62,017 bases of DNA from Verrucomicrobiales bacterium (GTDB taxonomy: Bacteria; Verrucomicrobiota; Verrucomicrobiia; Verrucomicrobiales; DEV007), in the NCBI GenBank assembly GCA_002698785.1, contig PAAG01000050.1, forward strand, positions 1-62,017, in the 5' to 3' direction. Of the stretch, positions 1 through 8,953 are shown in pieces. A model generated the notes under the pieces. That model was given only the letters and a program-made list of their open reading frames with translations. It ran no database searches and was not told where the DNA came from. Positions within the stretch are counted from its first letter, which is position 1; every line of letters begins with the position of its first letter. Both the position numbers and the translations under genes were made by a program.

Positions 1-176
1 GAGATGACCTGCGCCACGAGATCTTCGATCTGTTCCGCCGAATCATACGGTAGTTTCCCTTTTGCGGTCATCCACCCTACTCTCCAGAGCTCTTCGTATG
101 CCATGGCCCAGGATTCGGATCGATCATCTCTCAGATCCTTGAGCGTGACAGCGTCAGATGGGCCTACCTGCGTCAT
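1..176 (-). CDS. ECF-type RNA polymerase sigma factor, N-terminal part (runs off the window)
   Basis: Reading the minus strand from the ATG at 176 gives an open frame to the window edge (58 codons). Residues about 20-58 look like sigma-70 region 2: a WAMAYEELW helix, then GWMTAKGKLP and AEQIEDLVAQVI, which matches the usual ELY-R-LW ... DAEDLVQEVF pattern of extracytoplasmic-function sigma factors. The rest of the gene lies to the left of the window, so region 4 cannot be checked. It is divergent from the secreted-protein/pilus locus and might regulate it, but that is a guess from position only. Being short and cut off, it could also be a related DNA-binding protein. Confidence 0.55.
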   Translation of the reverse strand, partial: MTQVGPSDAVTLKDLRDDRSESWAMAYEELWRVGWMTAKGKLPYDSAEQIEDLVAQVI

Positions 177-433
177 AATAGAAACCTTCGTCTTGATTGA
201 TTGCCTGCTCTCTAATGCCAAAGGCCGGGTGAAGGTGCAAGCGGCGAATGGCAGGTCGATGAATCCACATGGAATCTGGAGTGATGCAATCATCAATTCA
301 TTTGGCCCTCATTCCCAATCTGATTTTGAGAAATTCAGGTCTTTCGCAGGTCGTTTCGTTCGAGGTGATTTCATAGGTCGGGGAATGACTGGTTACTCAT
401 AGAGAATCGAATCGAAGGCCCTTCTGATTGGGA

Positions 434-454
434 TTCTGGAAATTTTTTCCAGAA
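434..454. other. Short hairpin (8-bp stem)
   Basis: TTCTGGAA (434-441) pairs with TTCCAGAA (447-454) around a 5-base loop. No clear T-tract follows on either strand, so it may be an operator or a weak terminator rather than a standard Rho-independent terminator. Confidence 0.4.
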
Positions 455-508
455 CCGGTGGAAGTCTTTTGATGCATCCAGAACTGCCCCTCCAATCCGC
501 CACACCCT

Positions 509-523
509 AATTTTATGAAAATT
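509..523. promoter_or_regulatory. AATTTT-N3-AAAATT palindrome
   Basis: This perfect inverted repeat with a 3-base spacer (AATTTTATGAAAATT) lies about 100 bases before the first secreted-protein gene. The same palindrome, with spacer ATA, recurs at 9102-9116 before the PilT-like gene, and a left half with partial right half occurs at 13524-13536. The recurrence within one locus suggests a shared regulatory site or a common promoter element; AT-richness alone is the alternative. Confidence 0.35.
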
Positions 524-620
524 ATATTTCTTATTGCTATTATTGTAGGATTTGCTATTTTTTATGTTGGAATCCTCCTACACGAAAGGTTTTCCCACAC
601 AACACACCACTCAGACAGTT

Positions 621-1535
621 ATGAAATCAGCAACCGCAATGGTGGTCGGGCTCGTCATGATGCTTGGCCTCTCAACACTAAATGCCCAGAATGAGGAGAC
701 ACCGCTCATTCCTGTAGGCTCTCTCAGTGCGTTCCCGACAATCGTTCAAACAGGCACGCACCCAACCCTAACCTGGGACATCGTCCTCCCAGAAATCGTT
801 GACGACGTAGTCGATATCGAAGGTCCAGGCACTCTTGTTCCTACTCGAGACCTCGTAATGGATGTTCGAGTCGTCGGTGCATCAGTGAAACGTGTCTGGC
901 TGAACTATTACGGCCAAATTGTAGACTGGGAATGGGTGATGACCCAATTGCAGATAAACTACAACGGTGAAGGGTACAACGAAATTTTCTTCAACACCCA
1001 AGATCACGTAAATCCCAATGAGATTGTTTACAGTCGGGTTGTACAGGAAGGTGCCCCGGTAGACTTTGGGGGAAGGTATGTAAATTCGAACGGGTCCTGG
1101 TCCACTTGGTACAGCACGACAAACAGCACTAACGTGGTAGCGCTCCAGAACGGTGATACACCTCCGACTACGACTCCGATGTATGATCAACCAACCATCG
1201 AATCGTTCATTCTCCCCTACCTTGATGAGAACGGGAAGATCAAGCTTGGAGCGAGGGATGTAATCGTCCTGATGGAACTGACTCACACCAATCCTGATGA
1301 CGGTGGCTACGACCTTCAGGACCTCGCGGTTCTAGTCACCTTCTATGATGAGGTTATCGAGGATGATGGGACTACGACCGATGCTTCGGACTCATCCTAC
1401 GAGCACACCAACAACGGACACGGTAACAACGATGATGGTGTCGATATGAGTAACCCCGGTAATTCCAAGGCGGGTGAGGACTCTGACCCCACCGTCGATG
1501 ACGAGTCTAAGAAGCGCGGTCGCCGTAAGAAGTAA
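621..1535 (+). CDS. Exported protein of unknown function
   Basis: I do not recognise a family. The ATG at 621 is preferred over upstream codons because it gives a clean signal peptide: MKSATA, a hydrophobic run VVGLVMMLGLS, and a cleavage site near LNAQ. The mature part of about 280 residues is acidic and rich in beta-strand-like sequence. The C-terminus has a low-complexity stretch with a HGNNDDGVDMSNPG motif followed by a strongly basic tail (KKRGRRKK). The D/N-rich GVDxSNPG motif looks like a spacer or calcium-type turn and the basic tail is unusual after it. It heads a run of exported proteins and pseudopilins on the same strand, so a role as a surface or pilus-associated protein is plausible but unproven. 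Confidence 0.7.
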   Translation: MKSATAMVVGLVMMLGLSTLNAQNEETPLIPVGSLSAFPTIVQTGTHPTLTWDIVLPEIVDDVVDIEGPGTLVPTRDLVMDVRVVGASVKRVWLNYYGQIVDWEWVMTQLQINYNGEGYNEIFFNTQDHVNPNEIVYSRVVQEGAPVDFGGRYVNSNGSWSTWYSTTNSTNVVALQNGDTPPTTTPMYDQPTIESFILPYLDENGKIKLGARDVIVLMELTHTNPDDGGYDLQDLAVLVTFYDEVIEDDGTTTDASDSSYEHTNNGHGNNDDGVDMSNPGNSKAGEDSDPTVDDESKKRGRRKK

Positions 1536-1580
1536 TAATAAAAAGGCATCGGTCACCCTACAACACAGCTCACTATTCCT

Positions 1581-2177
1581 ATGATCAAATCGTCTACGAC
1601 TCTCGTTCTTATTGGCCTTCTGGCAGGAAGCCTTGCTCCGAGTGCAGCCACCGCTGCACCGGGGAAAAAGTCCAAAACAGTGATGCGCGATGCCGCTACT
1701 CACAATGAGTTGAGCAACAAGTTGCGCATGGCCCAACAGAAGGACCCTATTCGCGATCTTGGCCCCGCCATCGGGAAGACCGAAGAGGACCCCGCAGCGA
1801 AATTCGCCGGGCGTGATTTGGTCAAAGACTCCGCCATTATCTGCTATCGCGGGTATCTGACGCTTGTTCCAAAGAAATCTGTGCTTCATACGCCGGACCA
1901 TTTGAAAGATCGTTTCGGTGAAAAACCGAACATCAAGATCGTTCGCTGGCCCGATTTCTTTCAAGCGAATCGAGGCTGGATTCGAACGATGGAGGTTACA
2001 AAAGACCAGGTCATGGGTAATGCACCGCTTCCAGAATCCACCCTGGAAGCCATTCAGAAGAGTTCATCTCTTATCATTGCCACCTTCAACGGTGGTCCCG
2101 TATCCGTACTGCCCTACGAGCCGCCTTCCGAAGATGAAGCTACGAACACTACAGAGGGCAACACCAACCAGGAATAA
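1581..2177 (+). CDS. Exported protein of unknown function (198 aa)
   Basis: The N-terminus MIKSSTTLVLIGLLAGSL followed by small residues and ATAAPG is a clear signal peptide. The mature protein of about 170 residues is mixed charge with no motif I can name. It has a single Cys (in AIICYRGYL) and an acidic Thr/Asn-rich C-terminus. It lies 45 bases after the previous gene and 5 bases before the next, so it is probably co-transcribed with the exported and pseudopilin-like proteins downstream. Confidence 0.7.
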   Translation: MIKSSTTLVLIGLLAGSLAPSAATAAPGKKSKTVMRDAATHNELSNKLRMAQQKDPIRDLGPAIGKTEEDPAAKFAGRDLVKDSAIICYRGYLTLVPKKSVLHTPDHLKDRFGEKPNIKIVRWPDFFQANRGWIRTMEVTKDQVMGNAPLPESTLEAIQKSSSLIIATFNGGPVSVLPYEPPSEDEATNTTEGNTNQE

Positions 2178-2182
2178 TCCTC

Positions 2183-3214
2183 ATGAAATTTCAATTCTCA
2201 ACAGCACTGACAATTCTCTCAGCAGCTCTACTGCTGAACGCGCCTCAGACATCACAGTCTGACGACTACACTCACTTCGTCCGGCAGATTCAAATGCCCG
2301 AAGCAGCCGAGTATGACATGGATGTAGAACAGGAGGGTTCTCGCCAATCCAATCTACCAATCAATCCAAACGGCGCTCGATTCGAGCTCTGGACGGTGAA
2401 GGCAGATCCCCTGACCAGCTACCTTCTGGATACTACCTACGTGAACTCCTACATCCCTGTAGCGTCCATTTCGATCACATCCGAAGATCCATATGAAGTA
2501 ATCCCCCGCACCAGGGCGGACCGTCCCTTCGAGGTTACGATCGAAGTGAGTGGAATGAGCACAGATCCAGCCGCTCCAGAACCGGCTCGATCCGTGAAGC
2601 TGCTGCGCCACGTGCAGGATTACCCTGGAAAAGGAAACGGTAAAAACATTGACCGCGGACAAGCCACACTCATTTCCCAAGGTTCACTCAACAGCAATGG
2701 CGCCCATACCTTGAATTACACTGTGACTTCCATTCCCGGCAGCGACAGGACAAAGGTTCGTGGAGAAGAACGCTTTTCCGTATTCTCTCTCGAAGACTAC
2801 GAAGCGCCGGAGTCTCAACTTTCAGCGGAATTTATTCAGATTTGGCCTGTTGCTGATTGTTCGGTCAGCGGACTTACCAACGGAGAGAAGATCACTGGTA
2901 CAGCCCCTGACGTCACAGTAGATCTCAACGACCTTTACCCAGACTCCTGGACCTATGCACAGGTCTATGAAGGGCAACCTTCCCTGGGCACGAACGGAGT
3001 CCTCGTCCCCGGAAGTTCGATCCTTGTCGATACTTCGGTTCCGAAGGACGAAAAGATGAGAATCAGAGACTGGGACAGTGTGATTGAAGAGGATGGCACC
3101 TGGACAATCGAAATTATCACCGTCACTCCATTTGGCTCCGACAGATTGGCTTACAAGGTCTTCGAAGTTGACCGTAAGCTAGAAATCAACGGAGCAGTAA
3201 CATCAGTCGAGTAA
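2183..3214 (+). CDS. Exported protein of unknown function (343 aa)
   Basis: The start MKFQFSTALTILSAALLLNAP is a signal peptide with cleavage likely near QTSQS. The mature part seems built of beta-rich segments, for example YEVIPRTRADRPFEVTIEVSG and later VTVDLNDLYPDSWTY, as in Ig-like or adhesin modules, but I cannot assign a family. It begins 5 bases after the preceding stop and is followed 27 bases later by a pseudopilin-like gene. The spacing supports one operon that ends in minor pilins; a surface or pilus-tip role is inference. Confidence 0.7.
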   Translation: MKFQFSTALTILSAALLLNAPQTSQSDDYTHFVRQIQMPEAAEYDMDVEQEGSRQSNLPINPNGARFELWTVKADPLTSYLLDTTYVNSYIPVASISITSEDPYEVIPRTRADRPFEVTIEVSGMSTDPAAPEPARSVKLLRHVQDYPGKGNGKNIDRGQATLISQGSLNSNGAHTLNYTVTSIPGSDRTKVRGEERFSVFSLEDYEAPESQLSAEFIQIWPVADCSVSGLTNGEKITGTAPDVTVDLNDLYPDSWTYAQVYEGQPSLGTNGVLVPGSSILVDTSVPKDEKMRIRDWDSVIEEDGTWTIEIITVTPFGSDRLAYKVFEVDRKLEINGAVTSVE

Positions 3215-3241
3215 GATCAAAAACGACTTCCTTCTCTCGTC

Positions 3242-3724
3242 ATGCGTAATCTCAAACATCGTAAATCCCGCGAAAGAGGCTCTGCCCTCATTGAGATTGC
3301 TGTGAGCTATGGTGTGCTAGTAACGATAGCCGTTCTTACGCTGAAAGCATCAGTCAACGCCTCCACTGCCCAGATGTGGACGGTGAAACAGGCCATGACC
3401 GATGCCTTCGTTACTCGAGAAAGCGCCCTTGCCTCCCGGTATCCATTCGACGAAGTGACGGGAGACAGCTCACTCTGGGCGTTGTACCCCTCGACTTCGG
3501 CTTCGACGGTGACAGTAGGTAAACTGCCAGGGGGAGCAGAAGTTACGGCAAAGCTCTACCGCACTCGTATTCCTGACTCGAACAACCTCCCCAGTGCTGG
3601 CGGGTCAGGAACGTCTACGACGAATCCGGGTGGGACAGAAGCCTGGAAACTTCAGTCGGTCCTCGCCTACACCGTAGGAGACAAGGAATACGTGAAAACC
3701 AGAACCACGCTCCGCACACGATGA
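3242..3724 (+). CDS. Type IV pilin-like (minor pseudopilin) protein
   Basis: The N-terminus has a short basic leader (MRNLKHRKSRERG) followed by SALIEIAVSYGVLVTIAVL, which is the class III signal: Gly at -1, Glu at +5 (SALIE), and a hydrophobic helix. The rest (160 residues) is a globular domain with a Ser/Thr/Gly-rich loop near residues 110-130. The stop overlaps the next start by 4 bases, so translation is likely coupled. This fits a minor pseudopilin of a type II secretion or type IV pilus machine. No prepilin peptidase gene is visible in the window. Confidence 0.7.
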   Translation: MRNLKHRKSRERGSALIEIAVSYGVLVTIAVLTLKASVNASTAQMWTVKQAMTDAFVTRESALASRYPFDEVTGDSSLWALYPSTSASTVTVGKLPGGAEVTAKLYRTRIPDSNNLPSAGGSGTSTTNPGGTEAWKLQSVLAYTVGDKEYVKTRTTLRTR

Positions 3725-4245
3725 AACGTCTGCCCGAGAAGCTAAGAAGAAAAGCCTTTACCGTTCTGGAAATGACCATGGCGATGGCGCTGGCTATGGG
3801 CATTGCGGCAACCGTCATCGGATTGCTGCAACAGCAGGTTTCCTTTACGTCGATTCTAACAAAGTTCAGTTTTCTTCGAGACGATGCACCACAGGTAAAC
3901 ACCCTGTTGTCATCGATCGTGAGTCGAGCAGATACCTACCGTCTCTTCGGGAGCTATCAAAATGCAAAATCGCTTTCGAACCCTGTCCGAAGCAATGCCA
4001 CAACTCTCTGGCTGCGCTTTCGCAATCCGGACGGCTCTATTGACAATGGAGCGGTGGTCTTCGAGAACGAAGAACTCAATTTCTATTACAAGAACCACAA
4101 CACGGCCAATTGGCCTTCCTCCCCATCCTGGACAATCTCGTCCAAACCAACATCCGTCGTTTTTGCCAACACAAGTGGAGTCCTCGAAATTACTATGAGA
4201 GGACCAACCGGGGAGGAAATCACCTACGCAGGTAACCCCGACTAA
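3721..4245 (+). CDS. Type IV pilin-like protein (PulJ/GspJ or PilW position)
   Basis: The leader MKRLPEKLRRKA is followed by FTVLEMTMAMALAMGIAA, with Glu at +5 and a hydrophobic helix. The residue before the cleavage site is Ala instead of the usual Gly, which prepilin peptidases tolerate. At 174 residues, with this position (second of three coupled genes), it resembles a GspJ/PilW-type minor pilin. It overlaps the previous gene by 4 bases and abuts the next directly. Confidence 0.7.
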   Translation: MKRLPEKLRRKAFTVLEMTMAMALAMGIAATVIGLLQQQVSFTSILTKFSFLRDDAPQVNTLLSSIVSRADTYRLFGSYQNAKSLSNPVRSNATTLWLRFRNPDGSIDNGAVVFENEELNFYYKNHNTANWPSSPSWTISSKPTSVVFANTSGVLEITMRGPTGEEITYAGNPD

Positions 4246-6258
4246 ATGAAAGCTACATTCTCCTCAGGCAAAGCGACCCGAAACAAAGGGTACGCAACAA
4301 TCGCCGTCGTCTGCGCCATCGCCATGGTTCTCCTCGCGATGTCAGCCTTCACCATGCGCGGAAACATGAACAGTTTCGGCTCCCAGGCTCGCGCCCAGGT
4401 GAAACAAGACTACTCACAGAAGGAAGACGCGATTCTCAATTCACTTTTACATATCGTTCCCAACAAGGCCATTGGTGCCATGCAGAGGAATTCTGCGAGC
4501 AGTGCAAGTGATTACACCTGGGACACAATTTTTGAAGAGGCTCTTGATCTGGCAAATGCCGAGCAAGCAGCGAGTGTCGAACTTTTGCAATCGCTAGATC
4601 TCGCATCCGCTATTTCGGCCAATACGGGAGATTCGGATTTCAGCTCGGCTTCTGATTTCGTCGAAGCACCTGTACACACCGCAGAGGGAGATTCGAACCT
4701 TGTCAATGGTGGAAACTGGTGGGAGTACTACATGCTCCAAGACGGAACAATTGGGCCTAACATTCCAGCCGCATTACGAACGCCCAACTACAACCTCTAT
4801 CTGCTCGATAAGAAGTATCCGATCATCTCCACTCAGAAGCAGTATGTGGATTGGTATCAGAAGGGGCTTTACCTGAACCCATACTACTATCCCGACTTCA
4901 ACCTCATCCAATATCCAGATGTGAAATTCGGTTATAAGCGACCCGGCGAACTTTTTGTCGCAAAGCGGAACTGGTGGGTGTTCTCCCTGATTTTCGGTAA
5001 ACACAACGAAGACAAGACGGGAATCCCGCCAGTTCGGAAAGACTACGTTCTATCTATCTACGAGATCCCCTCTCAATTGCCCCTCACAGCAAGTTCCTTG
5101 ATGAAAGTCGGTCAATTCGCAGATGGCACAGATTGGAGCAATATCAGCCTCGACGGCGGAATCTATGCTGATGTTCTCCAGACAGACGGTACAGTCAACG
5201 TTTCGCAAGGTTCGATCTCTGCTCGCAAGTCTGTGAATTTAAATGGCACGACAACCGTTGCCGGAACGACTGTCACTTCAGGCTTTGATGATATCGGAGA
5301 ACGGGAAGAGAGGGCCTTGTCTTCCGATTCCGGCACTGACTTCTATGATGCCTCAGTTACAGGAAACGTAGGAAAAGTCGCCTTTATTCCTCTGAATCCA
5401 GGGAACGATTTCCTGAAACGAAGCAGCGACGGATCGTCCAGCGAGCGGATCTCTCCCACCGGTTGGAAGGATTATACTCGGGGCGCAAACCGGGCTGTTA
5501 TGCGGATCGAGATCCTGGAAATGTCCGACATCGACACTCAGATTCCTACCAAGATTCGCCTCTATTACAGAGACAACAGCAACAGCCTGCGGAACGTCAC
5601 GTATACGCGAGGCTCAAACTGGCCATCAGAAGTCGAGTCCGGTGGAGCCTCCTTCCCTTTTCAGACCGACGTTCTCGACAACCTTCGGAATGCTTTCGTG
5701 GTGTATCTGGATCGACTGCCAACTTTTCTGGAAGGACTCCCCTACCCGGGAAATATCGAAAGAAACAATTCCATCTACATCGCCCCTGATGAATCGGATC
5801 CCACCGTCCAAGCTCCCAGCATCCCCTCCGTCGACTCTGACGCGGCCATCACTCTTCGCGAAGGAAAGGACATGTCGCGCTACACGTCTGGATTCTCGGT
5901 GGTTACCAATCTTAGATTGTATATCGGGGACAGCTTGAATAATGTCGCAATCACACCGCCAGTTAACTCGGGAATTCCTTCGGGTTCTGAATTTTTTCCT
6001 CCTATCTCGCTCTTTGCTCCGGAAAAACGTTTCGGAGAGACTTTGTCTGTCGAAAAGTCTGTAGATCTGCGAGGACAAATCAGCACCTTGAAAAACTCCA
6101 CGGGCGATACTTTCAACCCACTGGACCTGAAAGGTGCTGATGATTCGCGTGTCGAATCACACAAATTGAACGCGGAACTCATTTCTCTTCGAAGCCCTGC
6201 GGAACTCCCTCCCATCTATATGATGAACTGGATGGTGACGATCGAGGAGATTCAGTGA
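4246..6258 (+). CDS. Large membrane-anchored protein with pilin-like N-terminus (670 aa)
   Basis: The N-terminus has a basic leader, then KGYATIAVVCAIAMVLLAMSAF, resembling the start of PilX/GspK-type proteins (Gly, then a hydrophobic helix), although the usual Glu at +5 is missing. The remaining 630 residues form a large extracellular-type domain rich in Asn, Tyr and Ser, with no repeat I can name. As the last gene of three coupled pseudopilin-like genes it occupies the place of GspK/PilX, but it is about twice the usual size. The missing Glu+5 fits GspK-like proteins that cap the pseudopilus tip. The exact role is inferred. Confidence 0.6.
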   Translation: MKATFSSGKATRNKGYATIAVVCAIAMVLLAMSAFTMRGNMNSFGSQARAQVKQDYSQKEDAILNSLLHIVPNKAIGAMQRNSASSASDYTWDTIFEEALDLANAEQAASVELLQSLDLASAISANTGDSDFSSASDFVEAPVHTAEGDSNLVNGGNWWEYYMLQDGTIGPNIPAALRTPNYNLYLLDKKYPIISTQKQYVDWYQKGLYLNPYYYPDFNLIQYPDVKFGYKRPGELFVAKRNWWVFSLIFGKHNEDKTGIPPVRKDYVLSIYEIPSQLPLTASSLMKVGQFADGTDWSNISLDGGIYADVLQTDGTVNVSQGSISARKSVNLNGTTTVAGTTVTSGFDDIGEREERALSSDSGTDFYDASVTGNVGKVAFIPLNPGNDFLKRSSDGSSSERISPTGWKDYTRGANRAVMRIEILEMSDIDTQIPTKIRLYYRDNSNSLRNVTYTRGSNWPSEVESGGASFPFQTDVLDNLRNAFVVYLDRLPTFLEGLPYPGNIERNNSIYIAPDESDPTVQAPSIPSVDSDAAITLREGKDMSRYTSGFSVVTNLRLYIGDSLNNVAITPPVNSGIPSGSEFFPPISLFAPEKRFGETLSVEKSVDLRGQISTLKNSTGDTFNPLDLKGADDSRVESHKLNAELISLRSPAELPPIYMMNWMVTIEEIQ

Positions 6259-6396
6259 GCCAGCAGAACGGAAAAAGGCATTTTGCGGCGCAATTTGCTG
6301 TCGAAAAATCCTGCGCCTCCAAGCCCTAACCTTCGCAGAAGTAGGCTAAATATGCCTCAAGACTGCGATAATGGTTAAGAAACGCGAATAAAGCTC

Positions 6397-6424
6397 TTGA
6401 TTATTAAAATTATTGAAATAATAG
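6397..6424 (+). promoter_or_regulatory. Candidate promoter before the ABC transporter genes
   Basis: TTGATT (6397-6402) and TAATAG (6419-6424) are separated by 16 bases in an AT-rich stretch, 42 bases before the ATG at 6466. The match is imperfect and the whole stretch is AT-rich, so this is a weak call. Confidence 0.3.
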
Positions 6425-6465
6425 TTTAAATAATCATTTTGTTTTCTGTTTTCTTTAGCCAACTC

Positions 6466-7155
6466 ATGAATACATCCAGCTCTGACCCGTCCGTGACGAT
6501 TCCTGAAGGAGTCACCATCGGCTATCGCAGTCGAAAGCTACTCGGTGGCAGTCCAGAAACCCTTCTGGCAACCGCTGAACGGCAGATTTCTCTCACGCCC
6601 GGCCGCCACCTGCTTCTTGCCAGGAATGGTCGAGGAAAAACCACGCTACTCAAAACGATAGCTCGAATCATCCCCTCTCTCGAAGGGGAGATCGGATGTG
6701 ATGGAACAGTCCAGTTTGTCGATGAAGACCTTCGATTCGACAATGAGTTGAAGCCCAAGCAAATCTTTGCTGCGCTTTTCAAAAACGGTCAGAGAGCTTT
6801 CGCTATGGAAATGGCCGAACGCATCGAGTTGGATGTCAATAAGCCCTATGGAAAACTTTCCAAAGGTAATCGGCAAAAAGTGGGACTGATCGTCGCCGAA
6901 GCAAGAACCTACGGAGATGGCCCTCATATCTTACTTCTTGATGAGCCATTCTCCGGTCTCGATTTCGCGGCAAGAGAAAAGGTCGACGAGATCTGGAAGG
7001 AGAATAATGACCACATCGTGAGGATCGTCTGCGTTCATCCTGACGAACCTACGCTGAAAGCAGACAGTGCCCTGCTCATTCGGGAGGGAGCGCTCGAACA
7101 ACTTGAGGTCGACGGAGAGCTCGACTGGATGGAAACCAAACACTCACTGAATTAA
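6466..7155 (+). CDS. ABC transporter ATP-binding protein
   Basis: This 229-residue protein carries the complete ABC nucleotide-binding set: Walker A as ARNGRGKTTLL (Arg in place of the usual Gly or Ser of GxxGxGKT), signature LSKGNRQKVGL, Walker B ILLLDEP, D-loop SGLDF, and a switch His in CVHPDEP. The ATG at 6466 is chosen over a TTG at 6439, since the upstream codons are Phe-rich promoter-like sequence. A membrane protein and a His-rich protein follow on the same strand with short or overlapping spacing, so this is the motor of a small exporter-type ABC system (ABC-2 style). The substrate is unknown. Its place inside the pilus-type locus may link it to surface assembly. Confidence 0.85.
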   Translation: MNTSSSDPSVTIPEGVTIGYRSRKLLGGSPETLLATAERQISLTPGRHLLLARNGRGKTTLLKTIARIIPSLEGEIGCDGTVQFVDEDLRFDNELKPKQIFAALFKNGQRAFAMEMAERIELDVNKPYGKLSKGNRQKVGLIVAEARTYGDGPHILLLDEPFSGLDFAAREKVDEIWKENNDHIVRIVCVHPDEPTLKADSALLIREGALEQLEVDGELDWMETKHSLN

Positions 7156-7187
7156 TCCTGCGTTATCCAATCACCCTTCGCATCACC

Positions 7188-7949
7188 ATGGAACTTTACA
7201 AATTAACGCTAGTTTCGATCCTGAACCGGAAAACGTTTGCCATCTTCGGACTACTCCTAGTGGCTTTGCCTTTCGTATTTCCGCTTATCACGCCCTGGGA
7301 ATCCAAGCCTTCCCTGTTGGAGCCTGCCAGAGCCCAGACAGCTTGGGTTCTTCTCTGGATTACTGCCCTTGGCTGGCTCCTTTTCCAGGGATCCGCTATT
7401 GGTGACCGTTGGTCATCCCACGGAATACTGGAATATTTCAAAACCCTTGGTCACTCAAAGATCAATCAGCTGTTCCAGCTCTGGCTCAGTTGCTTCACCA
7501 TTTTTGGTGTTTTTGCCCTGATTACCTTCGTGATCAGCACTTTTACCGCTCTTCCGAGTGATCCAGTCGAATCGAAACAATGGATCGCCACTAACATCCA
7601 ATACCTTCTGCTGTTCCTGCTGGTGACGGGTCCCCTGCTAGTGCTTTCAATCTCACTCGGAACGAGATTGAATGGTGCTGCTGCCTACGCCATCACTGGA
7701 GCACTTGGTCTCTACGGCCTCTTCGGCATTGGTCAATTGGAGGTCTTTCTTGCAGATAACAAGAACACTTTTCTGAATCTTGTTTATTTGATCTCTCCGC
7801 ACTATCACCTCTCTGACCTGACTTCCCGCCTCGTATTCAAACTGGGAAGTATACCTTGGAATGAGCTGGCACAAATCGCAGCCTACCTCGGTGGTCTCGC
7901 ACTTGTCACTCTTGGTATTTCCTATCCCCTCTATCGCGAAGGAAAATGA
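7188..7949 (+). CDS. ABC transporter membrane subunit
   Basis: The protein has 253 residues with about six hydrophobic segments: near residues 15-35, 52-68, 101-120, 140-158, 166-185 and 230-248. It follows the ATPase gene by 32 bases, and the next gene overlaps it by 4 bases (ATGA). Size and topology match ABC-2-type permeases; no family signature is strong enough to name a substrate. It most likely pairs with the ATPase at 6466. Confidence 0.75.
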   Translation: MELYKLTLVSILNRKTFAIFGLLLVALPFVFPLITPWESKPSLLEPARAQTAWVLLWITALGWLLFQGSAIGDRWSSHGILEYFKTLGHSKINQLFQLWLSCFTIFGVFALITFVISTFTALPSDPVESKQWIATNIQYLLLFLLVTGPLLVLSISLGTRLNGAAAYAITGALGLYGLFGIGQLEVFLADNKNTFLNLVYLISPHYHLSDLTSRLVFKLGSIPWNELAQIAAYLGGLALVTLGISYPLYREGK

Positions 7950-8923
7950 ACGATCTGACGAAGAAATCCCTCTGGGTAATCCCCGTAGTAGCCGGAGTTC
8001 TCTTGACTGCGTCTGCAACAGGGTCCCTTTACGACGCAGGCAATCTCCGACACGGGAACAATGTCTTCGCTATTGAACGATCGGCCTACGGTCGCCTTCT
8101 TGCCCGGCTCTCCGAGACCACGATCGACCGCGTCTGGCATCTGGGAGTAGAACAGATCGTTCCGCACAACATCCCCGGACATTCTGATAGCCATGCAGGT
8201 GACACTGGTCATGAACACTGTGATCATGACCACGGTGTTTGTGAGCATGATGATGGTCACGACGAGCATGTAGCAAAAGGACCTAGGAAGTCTCCTATCG
8301 AAGCAACCAAAGCATGGTTCGATGAGATGCGTGTTGTGAAATATACGCGGACCAACCCCTACGCTATTAGCGAGCGGCACTCTCAAATGGTAAAGCGAGA
8401 AATCGAAGAGATGCTACTGAAAAGTTACCGGATGGATCCAACCCATTACGGCGCCTACAATTCGTATCACCTCTTCCTCACCACCTATGATTTTGGAGGC
8501 AATGATAAGAAACGTGAGCATGCGAGATTGATTGCAGAGAGAACTATTGCCGAAGTATTCAAAGAAAAAGAAGACCCCGAACCTTGGCTGACCGCTGCTT
8601 CAGCAGCAATGAACCTTTTCCTCCTGGATACCGAAAAATTCACCGTCGAGGACAAGCCGATTCCTTCCGACATACTGAAGCTCCATCAATCGCGCGTTGG
8701 CTACTGCCTCGCTCAGTTCGACCAGCTCCAGAAGCAATCCGAGAAATTGGGCATTTGGGAGAACCTCTCCACGGAGCGGCAAATTGAAATCACCCAACGG
8801 CAACGATTTGCTGAACGGACATTCGTACAATTCGAAGCGATGATTGCTCGTGCGGATGCGGCAAAATCGGCCAACGATGAAGGCGAAGTGGCCACTTCTA
8901 ACGGCGACGAAGCAGACAATTAG
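7946..8923 (+). CDS. Membrane-anchored protein with a His/Asp-rich segment
   Basis: The protein has 325 residues with one N-terminal hydrophobic segment (about 8-24), so it is likely a signal anchor facing outward. Residues about 75-110 are packed with His and acidic residues (HSDSHAGDTGHEHCDHDHG, then CEHDDGHDEH), a pattern typical of Zn/Ni/Cu binding loops. The C-terminal part is helical and looks like tetratricopeptide-type helices without a clear consensus. Its start overlaps the ABC permease stop, so it probably works with that transporter. A strong terminator follows at 8954, which closes this operon. Function is unknown; metal binding is an inference from composition. Confidence 0.7.
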   Translation: MNDLTKKSLWVIPVVAGVLLTASATGSLYDAGNLRHGNNVFAIERSAYGRLLARLSETTIDRVWHLGVEQIVPHNIPGHSDSHAGDTGHEHCDHDHGVCEHDDGHDEHVAKGPRKSPIEATKAWFDEMRVVKYTRTNPYAISERHSQMVKREIEEMLLKSYRMDPTHYGAYNSYHLFLTTYDFGGNDKKREHARLIAERTIAEVFKEKEDPEPWLTAASAAMNLFLLDTEKFTVEDKPIPSDILKLHQSRVGYCLAQFDQLQKQSEKLGIWENLSTERQIEITQRQRFAERTFVQFEAMIARADAAKSANDEGEVATSNGDEADN

Positions 8924-8953
8924 CGCTCGCCAACCTCTATCTTCTGTTTTGCG

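Larger units (their letters stand above)
177..620. other. Intergenic region between the sigma factor and the pilus locus
   Basis: This 444-base gap holds no convincing long gene. Its left part is the upstream region of the minus-strand sigma factor. It contains a hairpin at 434-454 and an AT-rich stretch from about 505 to 575 with the palindrome at 509-523, most simply read as the promoter region of the rightward genes. A 59-codon frame (515-694) with one hydrophobic segment overlaps the next gene; it is discussed under rejected items. Confidence 0.6.

Noticed and set aside
4-402. Plus-strand frame at the window start
   Set aside because: The opposite strand reads as a sigma factor region 2 over the same bases; the plus-strand translation is Ser/Thr-rich without features.
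515-694. Open frame of 59 codons (hydrophobic N-terminus, then polar) overlapping the first secreted-protein gene
   Set aside because: It begins inside the AT-rich promoter palindrome, has no ribosome-binding site and overlaps a better gene in another frame; the hydrophobic start is what AT-rich DNA gives by chance.
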